From NCBI GenBank assembly GCA_903925445.1, contig CAIYFE010000216.1:1-20049 (forward strand): a stretch of DNA of 20,049 nucleotides, in the 5' to 3' direction. Within the stretch, counting starts at the first letter, position 1. Each line of letters begins with the position of its first letter. The notes beneath the pieces were generated by a model that saw only the letters and a list, made by a program, of their open reading frames with translations, ran no database searches and was not told where the DNA came from. Shown in pieces: positions 14,924 to 20,049 of the stretch. The position numbers were made by a program, and so were the translations under genes. The stretch is from an uncultured Burkholderiales bacterium. Its GTDB lineage: Bacteria > Pseudomonadota > Gammaproteobacteria > Burkholderiales > Burkholderiaceae_C.

Positions 14924-15694
14924 ATGTTTTCTCGCCTACGCTCCGACGTTCAATGCATTCTCGACCGCGATCCTGCTGCGCGCAGCTTGTGGGAGGTGCT
15001 CACGTGCTACCCCGGTTTGCATGCGCTGGTCATGCATCGGTGGGCGCATTTTTGTTGGCAAATTGGCTTGAAGTGGTTGGGTCGATTCATCTCGCATGTG
15101 GCGCGCTGGCTCACGGGCATTGAAATTCATCCCGCCGCCAAAATTGGCGAACGGGTGTTTTTTGACCACGCCATGGGCGTGGTGGTGGGCGAAACCGCCG
15201 AAATCGGCGACGGCTGCACCATCTACCAAGGCGTGACGCTGGGCGGTACATCTTTGTACAAGGGCACCAAGCGCCATCCGACGCTTGGCAAGAACGTCGT
15301 CGTCAGCGCGGGCGCCAAGGTGCTGGGCGGCTTTGAGGTGGGCGACAACGCCAAAATCGGCAGCAATGCGGTGGTCATCAAGCCCGTGCCAGCTGGCGCT
15401 ACTGCGGTGGGAATTCCGGCGCGCATCATCCCGTCCAAAACGGGCGAGAGCGCGGATGTATCGCAGGTGCAACCCAAGTTCAACGCCTACGGCATCACCG
15501 AAGACACCGATCCGCTCAGCCAAGCGCTGCGCGGCTTGATCGACAACGCGTCCAGCCAAGAGCATCAAATTGCGATGCTTTGGCAGGCCATTGAAAAACT
15601 ATCGAGCTTGCAGCACAGCGCCGATTGCGTGCCCAGCGAGGCCGCGTTGGAGGAAAAATTTTCGGCCGAACGCATCAACCAACTGCTGGACTGA
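14924..15694 (+). CDS. cysE: Serine O-acetyltransferase
   Basis: This 256-residue enzyme makes O-acetylserine from serine and acetyl-CoA, the committed step of cysteine synthesis. The N-terminal helical part begins MFSRLRSDVQCILDRDPAAR. It is followed by a left-handed beta helix of hexapeptide repeats, with the catalytic region FFDHAMGVVVGET (D81, H82), TLGGTSLYKGTKRHPTLG (H118) and AVGIPARII. I start at ATG 14924; a TTG nine bases upstream is in frame, but the ATG matches the usual start, with GAGG close ahead. The C-terminal tail (about 185-256) is longer than in minimal members and predicted helical. It ends in QLLD rather than the terminal isoleucine by which E. coli CysE docks into CysK, so complex formation may differ. 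It is downstream of trmJ and 3 bases before the next gene. Confidence 0.95.
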   Translation: MFSRLRSDVQCILDRDPAARSLWEVLTCYPGLHALVMHRWAHFCWQIGLKWLGRFISHVARWLTGIEIHPAAKIGERVFFDHAMGVVVGETAEIGDGCTIYQGVTLGGTSLYKGTKRHPTLGKNVVVSAGAKVLGGFEVGDNAKIGSNAVVIKPVPAGATAVGIPARIIPSKTGESADVSQVQPKFNAYGITEDTDPLSQALRGLIDNASSQEHQIAMLWQAIEKLSSLQHSADCVPSEAALEEKFSAERINQLLD

Positions 15695-15697
15695 CAG

Positions 15698-16111
15698 ATG
15701 GCCTACCTCAACATCCGCCCCAAACGGCTGCACGTGGTGATGAAGTCGCCCGAGGATTGCTCAGGCTATGTGGTGTTCGATTTGGAGCAATACGGCGTGT
15801 CCTTTATGTCCATGACGACACCACTCAAGTTGGTGCGTGAGCAAGAGGGATTGCGCCGCTGGCGATTGGACATCGAGCCCATCGACAGCGTTGAAGTGCC
15901 GCACTACACCGCATTTGTAGAGACGTTCAACTTCTACGTCTTTTATTTACTCAAACGAAAACCCTTGTTTGAAATTGAACAAGAGTTGCCCGAGTGGAAT
16001 GTGCATTTTGAAGATGTGTACTTTGACATGTCGGGCGATGCACCACGCATGGTCACGGGCGAGGTCAACCGTCGCAACCCACTTAAAAAACTGCTCAAAA
16101 AGCTGTTTTAA
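15698..16111 (+). CDS. Uncharacterised 137-residue protein downstream of cysE
   Basis: I do not recognise a family. The product is 137 residues, begins MAYLNIRPKRLHVVMKSPED, and is soluble-looking with alternating beta-prone segments. It is rich in aromatic residues around 72-90 (HYTAFVETFNFYVFYLL) and has acidic stretches near 94-115. It ends in a basic amphipathic tail, NPLKKLLKKLF, which could bind membrane or nucleic acid. The ATG is 3 bases after the cysE stop, so it is very probably cotranscribed and perhaps translationally coupled. Its TAA overlaps the TAA of the convergent mog gene. The window gives no functional clue beyond the cysE operon position. The alternative that this is a spurious frame is unlikely, given continuous coding-like composition and exact packing between neighbours. 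Confidence 0.75.
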   Translation: MAYLNIRPKRLHVVMKSPEDCSGYVVFDLEQYGVSFMSMTTPLKLVREQEGLRRWRLDIEPIDSVEVPHYTAFVETFNFYVFYLLKRKPLFEIEQELPEWNVHFEDVYFDMSGDAPRMVTGEVNRRNPLKKLLKKLF

Positions 16112-16734
16112 ACACGACGCGATTGCACCGCATTTTTGGGTCGAAATGCCTTGCAAAACGCGTCACGCGTTTCCAAGTAAGGGCCGCCGATCAAATCGAT
16201 ACAGTAAGGCACCGCTGCAAAAATACCATCAACCAACTGCTTGCCCTCGGCGTCTTTCAAGCCGCCCAAGGTTTCTTGGATGGACTTGGGTTGGCCGGGC
16301 AAGTTGATGATCAAGCTCTTGCCACGAATGACCGCCACTTGACGCGACAAAATGGCGGTGGGCACAAATCGCAAACTGATTTGACGCATTTGTTCGCCAA
16401 ATCCAGGCATTTCTTTGTCAGCGACGGCCAGCGTGGCTTCGGGGGTGACGTCGCGCAGGGCGGGACCCGTGCCGCCGGTGGTCAAAATCAGCGAACAGCC
16501 GGCATCGGCCAACTCGATCAAGGTTTGGCTGATGAGGGCTTGCTCATCAGGAATCAAGCGCGAATGCGCTTGCCACGGGTTGTACAAGGCTTGGTTGAGC
16601 CAATCGCGCAAGGCGGGCAAGCCTTTGTCTTCGTAGGTACCGCTGGAGGCGCGATCGCTGATGGAAACAATACCGATGTGAACGACGTCGCATCGGGGGT
16701 CGGGCAGCAAAGCAGGGGCGTCAGAAGTCGTCAT
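16108..16734 (-). CDS. mog: Molybdopterin adenylyltransferase
   Basis: MogA activates molybdopterin by adenylation so that molybdate can be inserted. The 208-residue protein has the MoCF fold, with the nucleotide-binding block LILTTGGTGPALRDVTPEAT (about 82-101) and the later LIINLPGQPKSIQETLGGL, both diagnostic. The opening IGIVSISDRASSGTYEDKG near residues 20-38 matches MogA rather than MoaB or the MoeA domain. It is a little longer than the E. coli protein (195 residues), mainly through an N-terminal extension of about 13 residues. The ATG at 16734 lies inside the end of darP, a 14-base overlap, so the two are cotranscribed. Its presence implies molybdoenzymes in this organism. Confidence 0.93.
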   Translation of the reverse strand: MTTSDAPALLPDPRCDVVHIGIVSISDRASSGTYEDKGLPALRDWLNQALYNPWQAHSRLIPDEQALISQTLIELADAGCSLILTTGGTGPALRDVTPEATLAVADKEMPGFGEQMRQISLRFVPTAILSRQVAVIRGKSLIINLPGQPKSIQETLGGLKDAEGKQLVDGIFAAVPYCIDLIGGPYLETRDAFCKAFRPKNAVQSRRV

Positions 16735-17380
16735 CGTTGTCGGGTATCAAGGCGTCGTCTTGGTTCAGGTGCGATTTGACGAGTTGAAAAATCTCACGAT
16801 AAGCGCGACCTTGGCGCGGCAGCAAGCCGTGAGAGACATCGGATTTGGTGGTTGTGTCGTCTTTGCGCGCTTGACGAATGAGGGCGCGCAGTTGCTGGCT
16901 GTCGGTGCTGGGGTGGGCGGTCATCCATTCATCCAGCGCGGCGTCTTCTTTGACCAAACGGTCACGCCATTGTTCGGCCTCATGCAAGGCCAGTGTCACG
17001 CGGCTGGAGCCAACGCGTTGCTCTTCCAAGGCGTCGCGCACGGCTTGCACGGATTCTTCGCTTAACTTGCGCATGAGTTTGCCCACGTACTGCATTTGAC
17101 GGCGCTTGCCTTCAAAGTTGGTGATTCGCCGGGCTTCGGTCAAAGCGTCGCGCAAGCTGTCGTTGGTGTGGCCTTGGGCGTACAGCCGCTCGGCCAAATC
17201 GCTGCGAAGGGTCAGCAACTCGGCGCCAAGGTCTTGGCGTTCATCGCTTTCGCGTTTGCGATCGGTGCGGCTGAGGCTGTCGGTGCCTTTGAGCTCGCGT
17301 TTGAGCTCGAGGTCGAGCTCGCTGCCTTCGGCGACAAACTGACCTTTGACGAAATAACCTTTTTTGGGCTTGCGTGACAT
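16721..17380 (-). CDS. darP: Ribosome-associated protein DarP (YjgA, DUF615)
   Basis: DarP/YjgA associates with late 50S precursors and promotes assembly of the peptidyl transferase centre in E. coli. This 219-residue version has the family core: LSRTDRKRESDERQDLGAEL near residues 36-55, EARRITNFEGKRRQMQYVGKLMRKL near 83-108 and RQARKDDTTTKSDVSHGLLPRQGRAYREIF near 167-198. It is longer than E. coli YjgA (about 183 residues), with a charged N-terminal extension and an acidic tail, IPDNDDDF. The start is ATG 17380, 40 bases from the divergent pmbA start. mog overlaps its end. The highly charged sequence explains the three GAGCTC sites at 17291-17320. Confidence 0.9.
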   Translation of the reverse strand: MSRKPKKGYFVKGQFVAEGSELDLELKRELKGTDSLSRTDRKRESDERQDLGAELLTLRSDLAERLYAQGHTNDSLRDALTEARRITNFEGKRRQMQYVGKLMRKLSEESVQAVRDALEEQRVGSSRVTLALHEAEQWRDRLVKEDAALDEWMTAHPSTDSQQLRALIRQARKDDTTTKSDVSHGLLPRQGRAYREIFQLVKSHLNQDDALIPDNDDDF

Positions 17381-17420
17381 AGAAATCTAAATGGGTAAGC
17401 CAAGTATCATAGCCTCCGAT

Positions 17421-18812
17421 ATGAGCCAAGCCACTTCCAAAGCCACACCCTCCAAGTCAAATGCGCCGCATGGTTTCAGCCACAGCCGCGCGCAGTTTGA
17501 AGAATTGACCGATTTCGCCCTGCAACACGCCAAAAGACTGGGCGCATCTGATGCAGGCGTGGATGTTTCCGAAGGCTACGGTTTGAGCGTTTCTGTGCGC
17601 AAAGGCGAGCTTGAAAATGTCGAACGCAACCGAGACAAATCCTTGGGGGTGACGGTGTATTTGGGTCACCGACGCGGCAACGCCAGCACCTCCGACTTTT
17701 CCAGCGCCGCCATCGAGCGCACTGTGCAAGCGGCGTACGACATCGCCCGTTTCACCGCCGAAGACCCCGTGGCGGGCTTGCCCGATGAAAAAGACATTGC
17801 GCAGCACCACCCCGATTTGGATTTGTACCACCCTTGGCACGTCAGCAGCGAAGCAACGGCGGAGTTGGCCTTGCGCTGCGAGGCCGCTGCGTTCAAAACG
17901 TCCAAGGGCATTACCAACAGCGAAGGCGCGGGTGTGTCAGCCCAGCACAGCCATTTTTTCAGTGCGCACACCCACGGGTTTCGAGGCGGTTACGCCAGCT
18001 CGCGCCACAGCATTTCGGTGGCCCCCATCGCAGGCAAGGGCGAAGACATGCAGCGCGATGCGTGGTATAGCTCCATGCGCGCAGCCGATGAGTTGGCTTC
18101 TCCTGAAGCCGTTGGGCGCTACGCCGCAGAGCGCGCGCTGAGCCGGCTCAAGGCTCGCAAAATTGCCACCACCGAGTGCCCCGTGTTGTTTGAATCGCCC
18201 TTGGCAGCAGGCCTGTTGGGATCGTTTGTGCAAGCCGTCAGCGGTGGCGCACTTTATCGCAAAAGCACTTTCTTGCTCGATTCCTTGGGCAAGCAGGTTT
18301 TCCCCGACCATCTGGATATTTTGGAAGACCCGCACATCCTGCGCGGCAAAGGTTCGTCGCCTTTTGATGACGAAGGCGTGGTCACCCGCGAGCGCAAAGT
18401 CGTGGATTCGGGGCGCGTGCAAGGGTATTTCTTGAGCACTTACTCGGCACGAAAACTTGGCATGCCCACCACGGGCAATGCCGGTGGCTCGCACAACTTG
18501 ATCATGCGTTCGCGCTTGACCCAAGCCAGCGACGATTTGGACGAAATGCTGCGCAAGCTCGGCACTGGGCTGTTTGTCACCGAAATGATGGGGCAGGGCG
18601 TCAACTACGTCACCGGCGATTACTCCCGAGGCGCCAGCGGTTTTTGGGTGGAAAACGGACGCATCGCGTTTGCGGTGCAAGAAATCACCATCGCGGGCAA
18701 CCTCAAGGACATGTTCTTGGGGCTTGAAGCGATTGGCGCAGACGTTTACAACTACGGCGCCAAAACCGTGGGCTCGGTGTTGATCAACCGCATGAAAATC
18801 GCAGGAAGCTGA
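17421..18812 (+). CDS. pmbA: TldE/PmbA family metalloprotease subunit
   Basis: PmbA (TldE) pairs with TldD in a heterodimeric zinc protease that trims modified peptides such as microcin B17 and degrades unfolded CcdA in E. coli. The 463-residue protein fits PmbA (about 450 residues). It has the N-terminal SVSVRKGELENVERNRDKSLG, the middle CPVLFESPLAAGLLGSFVQAVSGG and the C-terminal GVNYVTGDYSRGASGFWVENG, and it lacks the HExxxH zinc motif found in TldD, as expected for this subunit. I start at ATG 17421; the in-frame ATG at 17391 would add ten residues overlapping the short divergent promoter gap with darP. No tldD is present in the window. The gene is convergent with yqeY, 26 bases apart. 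Confidence 0.94.
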   Translation: MSQATSKATPSKSNAPHGFSHSRAQFEELTDFALQHAKRLGASDAGVDVSEGYGLSVSVRKGELENVERNRDKSLGVTVYLGHRRGNASTSDFSSAAIERTVQAAYDIARFTAEDPVAGLPDEKDIAQHHPDLDLYHPWHVSSEATAELALRCEAAAFKTSKGITNSEGAGVSAQHSHFFSAHTHGFRGGYASSRHSISVAPIAGKGEDMQRDAWYSSMRAADELASPEAVGRYAAERALSRLKARKIATTECPVLFESPLAAGLLGSFVQAVSGGALYRKSTFLLDSLGKQVFPDHLDILEDPHILRGKGSSPFDDEGVVTRERKVVDSGRVQGYFLSTYSARKLGMPTTGNAGGSHNLIMRSRLTQASDDLDEMLRKLGTGLFVTEMMGQGVNYVTGDYSRGASGFWVENGRIAFAVQEITIAGNLKDMFLGLEAIGADVYNYGAKTVGSVLINRMKIAGS

Positions 18813-18838
18813 AAGCCCGCGGCCTCCTGCTTCTCAAT

Positions 18839-19285
18839 TCAGCCCGCCAGCGCGGCTTTGACTGCAGCTGACACCAAACCCATGTCGGCTTTGCCGGCCA
18901 ATTGTGTTTTGACAGCGCCCATGACTTTGCCCATGTCGCCCGGGCCCGAGGCGCCAACTTGGGCGACGATGGCTTGCACGGCGGCGGTGATCTCTTGTGC
19001 AGAAAGACGCTGGGGCAGGTAGACCTCCAGCACTTTCATTTCGGCAATTTCGATGTCCGCCAAATCTTGTCGATTGGCTTTGACGTAAGCCTCGACAGAG
19101 TCTTTGCGTTGCTTGATGAGCTTGTCCACGATGGCAATGATCAGGGCGTCGTCCAAGGTCACGCGTTCATCGACTTCTTTTTGTTTCATCGCTGCTTGCA
19201 ACAAGCGAATGGTGCCCAAACGCGCACTGTCTTTGGCGCGCATGGCGGTTTTCATGTCTTCGGTGATTTGGTCTTTGAGGCTCAT
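18839..19285 (-). CDS. yqeY: GatB/YqeY domain protein
   Basis: The 148-residue protein consists of a single YqeY domain, related to the tRNA-binding tail domain of the amidotransferase subunit GatB. It begins MSLKDQITEDMKTAMRAKDS and carries RLGTIRLLQAAMKQKEVDER and VLEVYLPQRLSAQEITAAVQ, typical of the family. The function is not firmly known; binding to tRNA or a role in amidation is presumed from GatB. A good AGGAGC ribosome site precedes the ATG at 19285. It follows rpsU, with an intrinsic terminator between them, so expression from the rpsU promoter would need read-through. The rpsU-yqeY pairing is common in proteobacteria, where dnaG and rpoD often follow; here pmbA in opposite orientation ends the group instead. 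Confidence 0.9.
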   Translation of the reverse strand: MSLKDQITEDMKTAMRAKDSARLGTIRLLQAAMKQKEVDERVTLDDALIIAIVDKLIKQRKDSVEAYVKANRQDLADIEIAEMKVLEVYLPQRLSAQEITAAVQAIVAQVGASGPGDMGKVMGAVKTQLAGKADMGLVSAAVKAALAG

Positions 19286-19313
19286 AAAAGCTCCTGGTGA
19301 GGTTGGGGGACAT

Positions 19314-19351
19314 AAAAAAAGCCCGCTGAGGCGTCCCTAGCGAGCTTTTTT
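19314..19351 (-). terminator. Intrinsic terminator after rpsU, symmetrical
   Basis: On the minus strand an A-run leads into AGCTCGCT, an 11-base loop and AGCGGGCT (8 pairs, one a G-T wobble), followed by seven T residues ending at 19314. The opposite strand also has a T-run (19346-19351), so it could act both ways. It lies between rpsU and yqeY. A smaller hairpin, CCAGC-4-GCTGG at 19355-19368, sits just after the rpsU stop. Confidence 0.85.
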
Positions 19352-19374
19352 CTACCAGCCAAAGCTGGCGCTGA

Positions 19375-19587
19375 TCAGTACAGCTTCTTGGGCAATTGCA
19401 TGCTGCGCACGCGCTTGTAATGGCGCTTAACGGCAGCGGCTTTTTTGCGTTTGCGCTCAGCCGTTGGTTTTTCATAGAACTCGCGCGCACGCAAGTCGGT
19501 CAACAGACCCAGTTTTTCAATGGTGCGTTTGAAGCGGCGCAGGGCAACGTCAAACGGCTCGTTTTCTTTTACGCGAATGGTGGTCAT
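19375..19587 (-). CDS. rpsU: 30S ribosomal protein S21
   Basis: S21 is a small basic protein of the 30S subunit that sits near the anti-Shine-Dalgarno end of 16S rRNA and helps initiation. The 70-residue product is full length: [20 protein letters not shown], then [20 protein letters not shown] and the end LPKKLY. The frame extends 13 codons upstream without a family match, so the start is the ATG at 19587. The ribosome site is weak: GGAAA lies about 13 bases upstream, separated by the small inverted repeat AAACATTGTTT. A near-consensus sigma70 promoter lies about 125 bases upstream. The gene is followed by a terminator and then yqeY. Confidence 0.96.
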
Positions 19588-19705
19588 TAAACAATGTTTC
19601 CGAATGTGCAAACAGAGGGTTCTCAAGAAGATCGTGCTTGTGAGCCGTGTCTGCGGTCTTCCCCGACATTAAGTTGATCAGGCCGTCGGGGGTTTGCCAG
19701 CAAAG
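19588..19705 (-). promoter_or_regulatory. Structured rpsU leader of about 117 bases
   Basis: Between the predicted start of transcription (about 19705) and the rpsU ATG there is a leader with several self-complementary segments. TTTGC-2-GCAAA is at 19693-19704. A perfect 7-base stem, CCCCGAC-17-GTCGGGG, is at 19661-19691. A short AAACA-1-TGTTT lies immediately before the start codon. There is no good Shine-Dalgarno site. Such a leader could support autoregulation by S21 or translational control; this is inferred, not shown. No known riboswitch class is recognised. Confidence 0.45.
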
Positions 19706-19711
19706 CCTAGC

Positions 19712-19739
19712 ATTATAGCGGGCTTTTTGAAGCTGCCAA
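19712..19739 (-). promoter_or_regulatory. Sigma70 promoter of rpsU overlapping the upstream stop codon
   Basis: On the minus strand a -35 TTGGCA (19739-19734, five of six consensus bases) and a perfect -10 TATAAT (19717-19712) are separated by 16 bases. The stop codon TAA of the flavoprotein gene (19715-19713) is inside the -10 hexamer. This is the best promoter match I found in the window and fits a highly expressed ribosomal protein gene. Confidence 0.85.
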
Positions 19740-20049
19740 GCCCTGTGCACACGCGAAGCCGCTCGCCCATGCCCATTGGAAGTTGTAGCCGCCCAACCAG
19801 CCCGTGATATCGACCACTTCGCCAATGAAATAAAGCCCCGCTTGCTTGGACTCCATGGTCTGCTGCGACAAGTCTCGCGTGCTCACGCCGCCCACCGTGA
19901 CTTCGGCTTTTTTGTAGCCCTCGGTGCCTGTGGGCGTGAGCGTCCAGCGGCTCAAGCGCTCGGCCAGTTGCGCCAAGGCTTTGTCGCTGGCTTCGATGAC
20001 AGGGCGCTGCCAAGCGCTGTCTTGCGCGGCCCAGGTGTCGGCCAAGCGA
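19713..20049 (-). CDS. BaiN/HI0933-type NAD(P)/FAD-dependent oxidoreductase, C-terminal part; runs off the window
   Basis: The frame is open to the right edge, and about 111 C-terminal residues are visible. GTEGYKKAEVTVGGVSTRDL, then TMESKQAGLYFIGEVVDITGWLGGYNFQWAWASG, is the typical end of the HI0933/BaiN flavoprotein family. There the GE and GYN residues contact FAD and the TGWLGGYN turn closes the Rossmann fold. Members are usually about 400 residues; some reduce steroid or bile-acid intermediates, but most have no known substrate. The frame continues past a TTG at 20045 without a stop, so that TTG is not the start. The stop TAA at 19713-19715 is embedded in the rpsU promoter. Confidence 0.88.
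   Translation of the reverse strand, partial: RLADTWAAQDSAWQRPVIEASDKALAQLAERLSRWTLTPTGTEGYKKAEVTVGGVSTRDLSQQTMESKQAGLYFIGEVVDITGWLGGYNFQWAWASGFACAQGLAASKSPL

Noticed and set aside
17291..17320. Three GAGCTC sites, two forming the palindrome GAGCTCGA-GG-TCGAGCTC
   Set aside because: They fall inside darP and are explained by repeated Glu-Leu/Asp-Leu codons (ELDLELKREL); no gap or regulatory context.
18813..18838. Possible terminator between pmbA and yqeY
   Set aside because: Only an imperfect pairing with a long loop reaching into yqeY can be drawn, and no T-run is present.

Overview
The window looks like core chromosome of a betaproteobacterium of the order Burkholderiales, most likely family Comamonadaceae (Limnohabitans or Rhodoferax-like). 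This is judged from protein character, gene neighbourhoods (rpsU-yqeY, darP-mog, pmbA next to darP, suhB beside trmJ and cysE) and the moderately GC-rich, G/C-ending codon use. I see no rRNA, tRNA, CRISPR array, insertion sequence, prophage or defence island. Coding density is very high and no gene-free stretch exceeds about 140 bases.

Layout. Positions 1-5080 are all minus strand. In transcription order they hold glnS, a 46-residue basic small protein, a coupled 93-residue unknown protein, an RhlG-like short-chain reductase, a 2Fe-2S ferredoxin, an RluA-type pseudouridine synthase and a 3'-truncated acetyl-CoA acetyltransferase. Positions 5120-7876 (minus) form a tight four-gene unit: two small polytopic membrane proteins, a LytS/AlgZ-type histidine kinase and a LytTR response regulator, with the last three genes overlapping by 4 bases. 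uppP (8014-8859) is plus strand and diverges from that unit.

Positions 8899-14063 (minus) form a tight operon, suhB-mutS-anbu-alpha/beta hydrolase. The proteasome-like Anbu gene overlaps the end of mutS by 4 bases. Diverging from suhB are trmJ, cysE and an unrecognised 137-residue gene (plus, 14175-16111). That last gene meets mog head-on, with overlapping stop codons. darP and mog overlap (minus), and pmbA/tldE (plus) diverges from darP. The right end (minus) holds yqeY, rpsU and the C-terminal part of a BaiN-type flavoprotein. A near-consensus sigma70 promoter for rpsU is built over the stop codon of the flavoprotein gene.

How the genes work together. Most are housekeeping: translation and RNA modification (glnS, rluA-like, trmJ, darP, rpsU, yqeY), DNA mismatch repair (mutS), cell wall lipid recycling (uppP), cysteine synthesis (cysE), molybdenum cofactor (mog) and peptide maturation (pmbA). 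The parts least explained by known biology are the mutS-anbu-hydrolase coupling, the membrane-protein/LytTR cassette, the two small genes after glnS, and the leader regions of rpsU and suhB. I did not find an obviously new multi-gene defence or mobile system, and the candidates below are offered at that modest level.
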